Source: Saprospiraceae bacterium
GTDB taxonomy: Bacteria; Bacteroidota; Bacteroidia; Chitinophagales; Saprospiraceae
Length of the DNA stretch: 35,800 nt
Direction: 5' to 3'
Assembly (NCBI GenBank): GCA_020628145.1
Contig: JAHDFN010000013.1
Coordinates: 1-35,800, forward strand
Positions 9,244 to 18,153 of the stretch are shown here, in pieces; the first letter of the stretch is position 1; each line of letters begins with the position of its first letter. A model generated the notes under the pieces. It was not told the origin of the DNA, did not search any database, and saw nothing but the letters and a program-made list of their open reading frames with translations. The translations under genes and the position numbers were made by a program.

Positions 9244-9864
9244 ATGAAAAAAATCAGAATCATTTCACCCTTGCTCCTTGTCTTATTTTCCTTTTCTTCA
9301 ATACAATCCCAATCCAAAGTCCATATCGGAGCCAAAGGAGGATTCATCAATAGTGGATTTTTAGGGAATGATGCCGACGGCTTGGACAAACGTGCCGGAT
9401 ATTCTGCCGGTTTATTTTTCCATACTATTTCGAAAAGAGGGTTTTTCGGTATTCAGCCGGAATTACTTTATGCTCAAAAAGGAGCATCTGTAATGACGAC
9501 GGATATCCAAGAAGAATTTCTTTTCCAATATGTGGAGACCCCTATCATGTTCAAGATTTCAATCCCGATAAAAATCATACACATCAAGGCACTAATAGGG
9601 CCTTATGCGGGTTTTAAAATAAAAGAGGATATCACCCGCACCAATCTGATGACCGGTGAAGTCACCGAACTGGTCGATGACACATCCGGTTTTGATTTCG
9701 GAATGACCGGAGGAGGAGGAATAGATGTTATGTTGGGGTTTCTTTTATTGACTGCCGACGCCAGATACAATATGGGCTTTAAAGAATTAGGAGATATTGG
9801 CAGTGTCAACGACATCAAGAATTCCAATTTTTCAATAAATGTAGGTGTAGGTTTTAAAATTTGA
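9244..9864 (+). CDS. porin family / outer membrane beta-barrel (PorT-like) protein
   Basis: Signal peptide, GAKGGFINSGF start, GFFGIQPELLYAQKGA, C-terminal VGVGFKI beta signal. Confidence 0.85.
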   Translation: MKKIRIISPLLLVLFSFSSIQSQSKVHIGAKGGFINSGFLGNDADGLDKRAGYSAGLFFHTISKRGFFGIQPELLYAQKGASVMTTDIQEEFLFQYVETPIMFKISIPIKIIHIKALIGPYAGFKIKEDITRTNLMTGEVTELVDDTSGFDFGMTGGGGIDVMLGFLLLTADARYNMGFKELGDIGSVNDIKNSNFSINVGVGFKI

Positions 9865-9900
9865 ATTATAGATATTATCAAGAAAAAGTTTGATTTATTT
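9837..9900 (+). repeat. 64-bp direct repeat, copy 1 (includes the porin stop codon)
   Basis: AAATGTAGGTGTAGGTTTTAAAATTTGAATTATAGATATTATCAAGAAAAAGTTTGATTTATTT, identical to 9980-10043. Confidence 0.95.
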
Positions 9901-9979
9901 ACCGCCTTGTCAGGTGTTAGTTCACCTGACAAATGCTAGTGAAATGGAGTGTGCGAGGTGAACAAACACCACGCACGGC
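9901..9979. repeat. bipartite palindromic element, copy 2
   Basis: Hairpin 1 GTCAGGTG-TTAGTT-CACCTGAC and hairpin 2 GTGCGaGGTG-AACAAA-CACCaCGCAC; flanked on both sides by the 64-bp direct repeat. Confidence 0.85.
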
Positions 9980-10043
9980 AAATGTAGGTGTAGGTTTTAA
10001 AATTTGAATTATAGATATTATCAAGAAAAAGTTTGATTTATTT
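9980..10043 (+). repeat. 64-bp direct repeat, copy 2
   Basis: Identical to 9837-9900. Confidence 0.95.
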
Positions 10044-10188
10044 CTTTTTCCTCGTCTTACCCGCTACTCTATCTTCACAAAAGAACATAGTCGAAGGGCG
10101 GCCTGTATTCAATGTAAAAAAGATTTACCCTTATATTTCCATTGGTGTGGAAGAATTAAAAAAACCCGAACGGCTTGAAGATCTATAA
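10015..10188 (+). pseudogene. remnant or non-ATG small secreted-protein ORF
   Basis: Frame reads ILSRKSLIYFFFLVLPATLSSQKNIVEGRPVFNVKKIYPYISIGVEELKKPERLEDL*; signal-peptide-like, no ATG (TTG at 10033). Confidence 0.35.
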
Positions 10189-10214
10189 ACATCCGCTTAT
10201 TCAATTTAAATACG

Positions 10215-10254
10215 ATCCAAAAAGCCGGTGGAAATTTCCACCGGCTTTTTGGAT
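10215..10254. terminator. bidirectional intrinsic terminator
   Basis: ATCCAAAAAGCCGGTGGAAATTTCCACCGGCTTTTTGGAT perfect palindrome. Confidence 0.88.
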
Positions 10255-10272
10255 ATGATACCAACAGTAATG

Positions 10273-12117
10273 TCAACCTTTGCTTTCCACCCACTCATCA
10301 ATAAATTCTTCTAATAAATCCAACGGGAGTGCTCCCTTGGTTAAGACGACTTCATGAAATTCCCGAATATCGAATTTGTCTCCCAGTTTCTTCTTGGCAT
10401 TTTCACGAAGTTCCAAAATCTTAATCATCCCGATTTTATAAGCTGTTGCCTGACCGGGCATAACGACGTGTCGTTCGACCATTTTCACACAATCTTCCAT
10501 AGCATTGGGCGTATTGGAAGAATAATAATCTATTCCTTCCTGTCGAGTCCATTTTTTGGCATGGATACCCGTATCTACGACCAGTCGGCAAGCCCTCCAC
10601 AATTCCATCGCCAAGCGACCGAAATCCGAATAAGGATCTTCATAGAATCCGATTTCCTTGGGTAGAAATTCCGAATACAATCCCCATCCTTCGATATAGG
10701 CGGTAAAATCACCCCCGAACCTTCTGAATTTAGGCATCCCCTTCATTTCCTGTGCTATGGATAATTGCATGTGATGCCCCGGAATGGCCTCATGATAAGC
10801 CAAAGCCTCCATCTGATAATTGGGCATGGATTTCATATCATAAGTATTGGCATAATAAATACCCGGACGGCTGCCGTCCGGTGCGGGGTCCTGATAAAAT
10901 GCCTTACCGGCCGATTTTTCACGGAAAGGCTCTACGGCTTTTACAATCAGATCCGCTTTGGGTTTGGTGATGAATAATTCGTCCAATTTCACCCGCATCC
11001 CGTCTATGATTTCGTTGGTACGTTTCATATAGGCATCCTTTCCGGTTTGGGATTGTTCATAATAGAATTGAGGGTCGTCCCGCATAAAGGCGAAGAACTC
11101 CTTTAACGTTCCCTCATATTCCACCTTTTTCATGATATCTTTCATTTCACCATGAATCCTTTCTACTTCCTTGAGTCCCAATTCATGGATTTCATTGGCG
11201 GTCATATTGGTGGTTGTAATTTTTTTAAGGCGGTAATTGAAATAATCCGCTCCATTCTCAAATCGCCATACACCATCATCTTCCCCAGCCCTTTTCTTTT
11301 GTTTTTCCATATAGGCAATCAAATCCTCAAAGCCAGGTTTGACATGTAACATGAGCCGCTTTTCGGCTCCCATTAAAAGACTTTTCCTATTCTCCGGTTC
11401 AACATCTTCCAATGCTTCGACTTTTTTCTTGAAATCAGCATATAAAGTGCTTTCACCATCTCCGGCAAAGGGCTTGCCTTTAAGTACATTACGGCAATCG
11501 TTCAAAACATGATCATAAACGAATTTAGGAGGAAGGACACCCTTCTTTTCATTCCTTTGCAATTTCTCTATCAACTGACGCATTCGTTTATCCACCCCTT
11601 CCAAACGGCGTAGATAGGCTAGGGCGTCATCATAATCCGAAACGCTGTGGATATTGATTAGGAAAGCCGGAATTTGGGAATGTACTCCAAACATCTGATT
11701 AACAGGATAACCATAATTCCTCCAGGTATAACCATCTATTTCTCCCTGACAGAACAATTCGAACAGCTTATAGCTTACTTTGGAATTCTTATCCAGTTTA
11801 TTGTATTCGATACTGTCTTTCAATTGTCCCAAAATTTTCTCATAGAACAATTTATCCTCCTTTTCGGCAGCTTCGCTGATTTCATCCCAACGGCCGTAAG
11901 CCTTTTTATCCTTAATCCCCAAATAGGACATCCATAAAGGACTTCGGGCTACTGCCTCATCGAATTTATTATCAAAGAAAATATTGGCTTTTTCACTTTC
12001 CTCCTTTACTGTTTCCGGAGAAAAGTCATCATTATTGAGATTTTCATCAATGGGAGTCCTTTGATTACAGGAAAAAATAAACAGAATGGAAAAAACGAGA
12101 ATTAAAATTCTTTTCAT
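10273..12117 (-). CDS. DUF885 family lipoprotein (putative metallo-carboxypeptidase)
   Basis: Lipobox (ILFIFSC); EALAYHEAIPGHHMQLSIAQE HExxH-like motif, FTAYIEGWGLYSEFLPKE. Confidence 0.9.
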   Translation of the reverse strand: MKRILILVFSILFIFSCNQRTPIDENLNNDDFSPETVKEESEKANIFFDNKFDEAVARSPLWMSYLGIKDKKAYGRWDEISEAAEKEDKLFYEKILGQLKDSIEYNKLDKNSKVSYKLFELFCQGEIDGYTWRNYGYPVNQMFGVHSQIPAFLINIHSVSDYDDALAYLRRLEGVDKRMRQLIEKLQRNEKKGVLPPKFVYDHVLNDCRNVLKGKPFAGDGESTLYADFKKKVEALEDVEPENRKSLLMGAEKRLMLHVKPGFEDLIAYMEKQKKRAGEDDGVWRFENGADYFNYRLKKITTTNMTANEIHELGLKEVERIHGEMKDIMKKVEYEGTLKEFFAFMRDDPQFYYEQSQTGKDAYMKRTNEIIDGMRVKLDELFITKPKADLIVKAVEPFREKSAGKAFYQDPAPDGSRPGIYYANTYDMKSMPNYQMEALAYHEAIPGHHMQLSIAQEMKGMPKFRRFGGDFTAYIEGWGLYSEFLPKEIGFYEDPYSDFGRLAMELWRACRLVVDTGIHAKKWTRQEGIDYYSSNTPNAMEDCVKMVERHVVMPGQATAYKIGMIKILELRENAKKKLGDKFDIREFHEVVLTKGALPLDLLEEFIDEWVESKG

Positions 12118-12164
12118 GGCTGAAGGTTTTGTTATTCCTCCAAAGATATGAAAAGATAAGTTGA

Positions 12165-12536
12165 TTATTCCCCCGGAAGAACGTCTCCGTAAATGAGGAG
12201 TTTTTCGGCTTTACGCTGTTTCCTGAAAAAGACTTTGATTTGTTTATAGAATTCGCCCTTATCTTGACTGTCATATTCAATGACGATGTGGCTCGTATCC
12301 CCCGACATCACATATTCGTTGGACCAGATGGGCGAAGTACATCCACATGTGGTACGTATGTTATCGATCCTTATCGAATCATCTGAAATATTCTTAAAAA
12401 CGAAAGTCGTCTTTACAGGTTTCCTGTGTTCCAATACGCCGAAATCATGCTCGATCTTATCCCATTCTACCTTAGGGTCGGGGTCTCCCCAAGCGAAGAA
12501 GCATAAAATGGAAAATATGGATAAATAAATTTTCAT
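12165..12536 (-). CDS. DUF1573 domain protein
   Basis: WDKIEHDFGVLEHRKPVKTTFVFKNISDDSIRIDNIRTTCGCTSPIWS typical DUF1573. Confidence 0.9.
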   Translation of the reverse strand: MKIYLSIFSILCFFAWGDPDPKVEWDKIEHDFGVLEHRKPVKTTFVFKNISDDSIRIDNIRTTCGCTSPIWSNEYVMSGDTSHIVIEYDSQDKGEFYKQIKVFFRKQRKAEKLLIYGDVLPGE

Positions 12537-12559
12537 TCGAATAACATATAGTTCGAAAA

Positions 12560-14287
12560 TCAGACCAATTCTTTTTCCACAACACCTTTCATTTCCTTCA
12601 GGCGTTGGGCGATTTTATGATGTGCAACCGAAATTTTGCGGGTTTGCTCCTCTTCATGTCCCAACATCAAATCAAACTCATTGAAATTCCCCAGGATTTT
12701 ATCCTTTACATTTTTAACGTACAATTTCAATTTATCGTTTACTTCCGATTCCAATTTATGACGTCCGTTTTCGATTTCGGTATAATAGGAACCCAATACT
12801 TTTTTCCTTCCCACTCCGACCGTAATTCCTGCAAATAAGACACCGATAGTCGTGAGGATACCTCCTGTGATATCGAAAACAGAGCCATGAGCGACAGCTG
12901 CGATGACCATTCCGATGACCGCCAAGCCCGAGCCGGTGGCAATATTGGGTGAGAAATTCTCATCGGCAGGAAGGACTTCCTTGTCTTCAAAATTTTCAGT
13001 CCGTTTCATGAAACGGTTGAAAGTATCACGAAGATCGTCCATCACGGAATTTCTTTTATTGGCGATGTGGGAAAAAATCTCATCACTTCCTCTGAGGACT
13101 GTTTTATTGTTTTTTATCTTAAGATCAATCAAACTTACCATCTGACTTACACTATCGGTCAAATCATTGACGCCGGCATTCAGTTTATCCGTCAGTTGAT
13201 CCTTTAATTCATGTTCCAGCCGATATTTGAGTTCTTCAATCCAACCTTTAGGAGAACTTTTCTTATTGAAGATGGAGGAGAAAGCCTTCTTAAAAAGATT
13301 CGCAAAAGATAATCCTTCGTTTAACTCCTCTCCTATTTCCCTAGTAACCTTATCATAGGTAGAAAGGATATTTTCTGTAAGGACACCAACTTGATAATTG
13401 GATTTATCCTCCTGTTTGTCCAATGTTTCATCAACATCTCTCCTGAAATTCCTATCGGAAATCAATTGTTCCTCCCGCTTTCTCAAACCATCATTTATCC
13501 TATCCGATATATTAATGGATGTAGCGATATTGTTATCCAATTTAAGAATGGGGGCTTTCCCCCCCGTTATATTATCACCGATATAGGATCTTAAGCTTTT
13601 GTAACCTGAATTTTCAAAGTCATTGTTCAGTTCCATTTTTGCAGAAACGGAAAAGACCTTGGCCTTATTTACTCCTTTTTTCTGAGCATAATCGAAGACG
13701 CCCTTCTCATTGATAATCAAATCATCGGGTTCCATCAGATCTTTTTGTTGAAGAACGAAAATGACCTTTTTCCTCCATTCATCCCGAATGAAATCAAGGA
13801 AATCCCATGCAGATTGGCGATAAGGGTTCTTGGCCTCAAACACGAAAACAATCAAATCCGAAGCGGGGATGAATCCTTCTGTAATTTCCTGATGATGGGA
13901 AGAAATGGTATTGGTTCCCGGCGTATCAACGATTGCGATTTCCTTAAGGATTTCAGCAGGAGTATATATTTTTTTCAGATGGGGATTGACACCTACGATT
14001 TCTACCTCTTCACCATAAAGAATCTGCTGGATAGTATCCGTACAGGGATCGGGTGCCACTTTACAAACATTCGTTCCCAAAAGTGCATTAACGAAACTAC
14101 TCTTTCCTGCCTTTACCTCTCCGACCACCACAAACATGAATGGCTCCTTGATGCGGGTTCGCAGATCACTGACGGTAGCGGCTAAGGGTTCGTTTCCTAT
14201 ATCCACCGTCATCCCGTGCAAATCCTTAATGATTTCATCCAGTTGTACTCTCAGGTTCCTCAGGTTATCGTCAAGTAAGTCTATCAT
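12560..14287 (-). CDS. dynamin-like GTPase
   Basis: G1 GEVKAGKSSFVNALLG, G3 DTPGTNT, G4-like LQQKDL; hydrophobic hairpin ATGSGLAVIGMVIAAVA...GGILTTIGVLFAGITVGVG; coiled-coil-rich C-terminus. Confidence 0.9.
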   Translation of the reverse strand: MIDLLDDNLRNLRVQLDEIIKDLHGMTVDIGNEPLAATVSDLRTRIKEPFMFVVVGEVKAGKSSFVNALLGTNVCKVAPDPCTDTIQQILYGEEVEIVGVNPHLKKIYTPAEILKEIAIVDTPGTNTISSHHQEITEGFIPASDLIVFVFEAKNPYRQSAWDFLDFIRDEWRKKVIFVLQQKDLMEPDDLIINEKGVFDYAQKKGVNKAKVFSVSAKMELNNDFENSGYKSLRSYIGDNITGGKAPILKLDNNIATSINISDRINDGLRKREEQLISDRNFRRDVDETLDKQEDKSNYQVGVLTENILSTYDKVTREIGEELNEGLSFANLFKKAFSSIFNKKSSPKGWIEELKYRLEHELKDQLTDKLNAGVNDLTDSVSQMVSLIDLKIKNNKTVLRGSDEIFSHIANKRNSVMDDLRDTFNRFMKRTENFEDKEVLPADENFSPNIATGSGLAVIGMVIAAVAHGSVFDITGGILTTIGVLFAGITVGVGRKKVLGSYYTEIENGRHKLESEVNDKLKLYVKNVKDKILGNFNEFDLMLGHEEEQTRKISVAHHKIAQRLKEMKGVVEKELV

Positions 14288-14520
14288 ATTTTCATTTTCA
14301 GACTGTCAAAGCGATTTATGGGTATTCAATAAATCCATATACCTCTTATAACACTTCTTTAGACTTGAAGTTATAAAAAAAGTCAACTTAGAGTATGTTG
14401 GGATTTTAAATATCTGATCCGCAATGCCACTTTTTCACTGATTCCCATCCACAAAGTACCCAATACGCTTTGGTGTAGTTCCACTTTTCGTGCCTCATAT
14501 CATCAAAAAAATGGATGTTT

Positions 14521-15111
14521 TCATTCGAAAGGAGATTGGGTATTTTTATATTTCAAAAAGTCCATTACCCAATCCTTGTGATCCAAATGCCAATTTACAA
14601 CATCATCGACATTCCAAAAAGCAACATCTTCGCTTTCATGGGATATTTTCATTTCTCCACCTATAATCCTACAATGATATAGGATATGATAGGAAGAATA
14701 AGGATAATACCGATGCTTTACCCTTGGCATGACTTTTACAATTCCTAGGATTTTTGCATGGTATCCTGTTTCTTCTTTGATTTCCCGTATGATATTTTCT
14801 TCCGGAGTCAGATGGGTTTCACACCACCCTCCAATAATACACCAACACTTGTCATCCTTTCTTTTTTCCAATAAGATTTCACCCTGATCATTTTCCAAAA
14901 TGGCATTAACCCCTACTTTGGGCGTAACATAGCCCCAATTATCCAACATTGGAAGTTTGCCCTTTTCAATCCGTTGTCCATATAATTTCCCTACGATTTC
15001 CAAAATCCCTTCATACCTCTCCTGATCATATTTATTCCCTGCATAATTCCTTCCGGTTTGGGCCGAAGCCCTTAATTCTTCCAACAAGGAAGAAAATTCA
15101 GCTAGATTCAT
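14521..15111 (-). CDS. NUDIX hydrolase
   Basis: Nudix box GGWCETHLTPEENIIREIKEETGYHA. Confidence 0.9.
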   Translation of the reverse strand: MNLAEFSSLLEELRASAQTGRNYAGNKYDQERYEGILEIVGKLYGQRIEKGKLPMLDNWGYVTPKVGVNAILENDQGEILLEKRKDDKCWCIIGGWCETHLTPEENIIREIKEETGYHAKILGIVKVMPRVKHRYYPYSSYHILYHCRIIGGEMKISHESEDVAFWNVDDVVNWHLDHKDWVMDFLKYKNTQSPFE

Positions 15112-15186
15112 GTCTATGACATCAGTTTTATTACGATGAATACAATTCGGATCGAAAATACAGAATAAGGATGACTATTGTTTCAT

Positions 15187-15218
15187 TTTGACATTTTGTC
15201 TTCATATGCTTATTTTTG
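15187..15218 (+). promoter_or_regulatory. Bacteroidota-type promoter for the YebC family gene
   Basis: TTTG (15187-15190), 20 nt, TATTTTTG (15211-15218). Confidence 0.5.
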
Positions 15219-15251
15219 CCCTTCGAATCATATAATTCATATATCAAACAC

Positions 15252-15974
15252 ATGGGAAGAGCATTTGAATATCGGAAAGCGACAAAATTCGCAAGATGGG
15301 ACAGGATGGCCAAGGAATTCAGTAAGGCCGGACGGCAAATTACCATTGCTGTAAAACAGGGAGGCCCTGATCCAGACACTAACCACAGCCTTAGGAGAGC
15401 CATTCAGAATGCAAAGGCTGTTCAGATGCCTAAGGATAGAATTCAATCAGCTATCAAAAAGGCATCCGACAAGGACACCTCTGGTTTTCAGGAATTGGTC
15501 TATGAAGGTATGGCTCCGCATGGAGTAGCCATAGTTGTAGAAACGGCAACGGACAACCCAACCAGAACAGTAGCTAACGTCAGGGCTTCATTCAATAAAA
15601 AGGGAGGCACATTGGGAACGAATGGCATGCACGACTTCTTATTTAACAGAAAAGGAGTCTTCTATATAGAATTAGATAAAATCGAAGATCCTGAAGAACT
15701 GGAGTTGGAACTGATTGATTTCGGGTTGGAAGAATTGAAAAAGGACGAGGAAGAAGGTGTCGAATATTATATGCTTTATTCTGCTTTTACCGATTTTGGG
15801 AATCTACAATCGGCATTGGAAGAAAAGAAATTGGAAGTAAAAAAATCGGAACTACAACGCATCCCCAATCATACCAAAGAGTTAACGGATGAACAAATTT
15901 ATGAGGTCTTGGCATTGGTTGATCGTTTAGAACAGGATGACGATGTCCAAACGGTATTCCATAATCTGGCTTAA
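15252..15974 (+). CDS. YebC/PmpR family protein
   Basis: MGRAFEYRKATKFARWDRMAKEFSKAGRQI...GGPDPDTNHSLRRAIQNAKAVQMPKDRIQSAIKKA; the ORF opens at 15216 but 15252 fits the family start. Confidence 0.93.
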   Translation: MGRAFEYRKATKFARWDRMAKEFSKAGRQITIAVKQGGPDPDTNHSLRRAIQNAKAVQMPKDRIQSAIKKASDKDTSGFQELVYEGMAPHGVAIVVETATDNPTRTVANVRASFNKKGGTLGTNGMHDFLFNRKGVFYIELDKIEDPEELELELIDFGLEELKKDEEEGVEYYMLYSAFTDFGNLQSALEEKKLEVKKSELQRIPNHTKELTDEQIYEVLALVDRLEQDDDVQTVFHNLA

Positions 15975-16004
15975 TACAATTTTCTGACAAGAGATATTTG
16001 ACTT

Positions 16005-16038
16005 ACCGCCTTCGGATACATTCCAAAGGCGGTTTTCT
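16005..16038 (+). terminator. intrinsic terminator
   Basis: ACCGCCTT ... AAGGCGGT followed by TTTC. Confidence 0.65.
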
Positions 16039-16046
16039 TACTTTTG
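16039..16046 (+). promoter_or_regulatory. -7-like element upstream of the FAH-family gene
   Basis: TACTTTTG 19 bp upstream of the ATG. Confidence 0.4.
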
Positions 16047-16065
16047 CCATCCTAAATAATAATCG

Positions 16066-16674
16066 ATGAAAATATTCTGTATCGGCAGGAACTATGTGGA
16101 TCACGCCAAGGAATTGAATAATCCGGTTCCTAAAAAACCTCTGATCTTCATGAAACCCAATACTGCCCTCCTAGTCAAGGGCCGTCATTTTTTCTATCCG
16201 GATTTTTCAAATGAAATCCATTACGAATGCGAAGTCGTTTTGAAAATCGGTAAGAATGGAAGACATATCGAGCCTCAGTTCGCACATCGTTATATCCATG
16301 AAATCACTTTGGGATTGGATCTCACGGCAAGGGATTTGCAAAGACAATGTAAGGCAAAGGGTCATCCCTGGGAAATCGCTAAGGGTTTCGATTTTTCCGC
16401 ACCTTTAGGAACATTCGTTCCTTATGACGAATGGAAAGACAAAGACATCCCTTTTACGCTCGAAAAAAACGGCAATGTCGTTCAACGGGGAAATACGAAA
16501 GATTTGATTTTTGAATTCAGCCATCTGATTTCTTACATCTCCACCATGTTCACCCTGAAATTGGGCGATTTGATTTTTACCGGTACACCGGCAGGAGTGG
16601 GAGAAATCCAAAAAGGAGATTTATTGGAAGGTTTCCTGGATGGAAAAAAATTGCTCAATTGTAATATCAGGTAA
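16066..16674 (+). CDS. fumarylacetoacetate hydrolase family protein
   Basis: MKIFCIGRNYVDHAKELNNPVPKKPLIFMKP...LTARDLQRQCKAKGHPWEIAKGFDFSAPLG...GDLIFTGTPAGVG. Confidence 0.93.
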   Translation: MKIFCIGRNYVDHAKELNNPVPKKPLIFMKPNTALLVKGRHFFYPDFSNEIHYECEVVLKIGKNGRHIEPQFAHRYIHEITLGLDLTARDLQRQCKAKGHPWEIAKGFDFSAPLGTFVPYDEWKDKDIPFTLEKNGNVVQRGNTKDLIFEFSHLISYISTMFTLKLGDLIFTGTPAGVGEIQKGDLLEGFLDGKKLLNCNIR

Positions 16675-16726
16675 GAACTCATTCATAATAATCATCCGAT
16701 AATCTAGGCATTTATTAAGTAAATCC

Positions 16727-16734
16727 TATCTTTG
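16727..16734 (+). promoter_or_regulatory. -7-like element upstream of metK
   Basis: TATCTTTG matches TAnnTTTG. Confidence 0.45.
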
Positions 16735-16772
16735 CCGAGATTTAAAAAATTAGACATAAAAATAAATTTCCA

Positions 16773-18005
16773 ATGCCATATTTATTCACTTCAGAATCCG
16801 TTTCAGAAGGCCATCCGGACAAAGTGGCCGACCAGATTTCAGATGCTATCATAGATGCTTTCCTTTCCAAAGACAAGAACGCCAAGGTTGCTTGTGAGAC
16901 ATTGGTCACTACAGGCCTAGTCGTATTGGCCGGCGAGGTACGTTCCAAAGCTTACGTTGACGTACAGGAAGTAGCAAGAGGGGTGATTAGGAAAATCGGT
17001 TATACCAAATCAGAATATCAGTTCGATGCGGATTCATGTGGAATTATTTCTGCCATCCATGAACAATCCGCCGATATTGCCCAAGGAGTGGATGTAGGAA
17101 AAAAAGCAGAAGATCAGGGTGCGGGAGATCAGGGAATGATGTTCGGTTATGCCACCAATGAAACCGACAACTACATGCCATTGGCATTGGATTTATCCCA
17201 TCGCCTTCTTATCGAATTGGCTACCATCAGAAGAGAGGGAAAGAAAATGAAATATCTACGTCCCGATTCGAAATCACAGGTCACCATAGAATATGATGAT
17301 AAGCACAGACCGGTAAAAATCGACACGATTGTCGTATCTACCCAACATGATGATTTCGACAAGGATGCCAAGATGTTGAAAACAATCCGGGAAGATGTCG
17401 TGAACATCCTTATTCCCAGAGTCAAGAAAAGCCTTCCTGCCCGACTAAGGAAATTATTTACCAAGGATATTACCTACCATATCAATCCGACCGGAAAATT
17501 CGTTATCGGCGGACCTCATGGTGATACCGGTTTGACCGGCCGAAAAATCATCGTGGATACTTATGGAGGCAAAGGTGCACACGGAGGTGGTGCTTTTTCA
17601 GGAAAGGATTCTTCCAAAGTGGATCGTTCGGCGGCATATGCCACTAGACATATCGCCAAGAATTTGGTTGCAGCCGGATTGGCGGATCAATGTCTGGTAC
17701 AGGTGGCTTATGCTATTGGTGTCGCCAAACCTGTCGGTTTATTTGTAGATACTTATGGAACGTGTAAAGTGGATGGGTTGTCCGATGGTGACATCGCCAA
17801 AAGAATCGGGGATTTGGTTGACATGAGACCGGCAGCTATCGTAAAACGTTTCGGATTGAAAAACCCTATTTTCTCTGAAACCGCTGCTTATGGTCATATG
17901 GGAAGAACCGTCAGCAAGAAAAAAGTGAACGGAAAGGAATACACTACCTTCGGTTGGGAAAAATTGGACTTGGTTAATAAAATCAAACGGGAGTTTAAGT
18001 TGTAA
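16773..18005 (+). CDS. metK: S-adenosylmethionine synthase
   Basis: [60 protein letters not shown]. Confidence 0.97.
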   Translation: MPYLFTSESVSEGHPDKVADQISDAIIDAFLSKDKNAKVACETLVTTGLVVLAGEVRSKAYVDVQEVARGVIRKIGYTKSEYQFDADSCGIISAIHEQSADIAQGVDVGKKAEDQGAGDQGMMFGYATNETDNYMPLALDLSHRLLIELATIRREGKKMKYLRPDSKSQVTIEYDDKHRPVKIDTIVVSTQHDDFDKDAKMLKTIREDVVNILIPRVKKSLPARLRKLFTKDITYHINPTGKFVIGGPHGDTGLTGRKIIVDTYGGKGAHGGGAFSGKDSSKVDRSAAYATRHIAKNLVAAGLADQCLVQVAYAIGVAKPVGLFVDTYGTCKVDGLSDGDIAKRIGDLVDMRPAAIVKRFGLKNPIFSETAAYGHMGRTVSKKKVNGKEYTTFGWEKLDLVNKIKREFKL

Positions 18006-18035
18006 TTCCGACAACTATATTTCTTTCGCATTATT

Positions 18036-18070
18036 AGCGGGAAATTTCCTATGAAGTTTCCCGCTTTTTC
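18036..18070 (+). terminator. intrinsic terminator of metK
   Basis: AGCGGGAAA-TTTCCTATGAAG-TTTCCCGCT followed by TTTTC. Confidence 0.85.
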
Positions 18071-18153
18071 TTTTCCAATGTCGTTAATTTAATTATATAA
18101 ATAGGGGTACTTTGATTTTAAATTGTCAATGGATTATAAAAGAATCACAGATT

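Noticed and set aside
9000-10043. Possible CRISPR-like or tandem array
   Set aside because: Only two copies of the hairpin element about 900 bp apart and one 64-bp pair; no regular repeat-spacer structure and no cas genes.
7833-14287. AAA ATPase plus dynamin as a defence island
   Set aside because: Separated by unrelated housekeeping-type genes on both strands; no nuclease, toxin or known defence partner, so a shared defence role is not supported.
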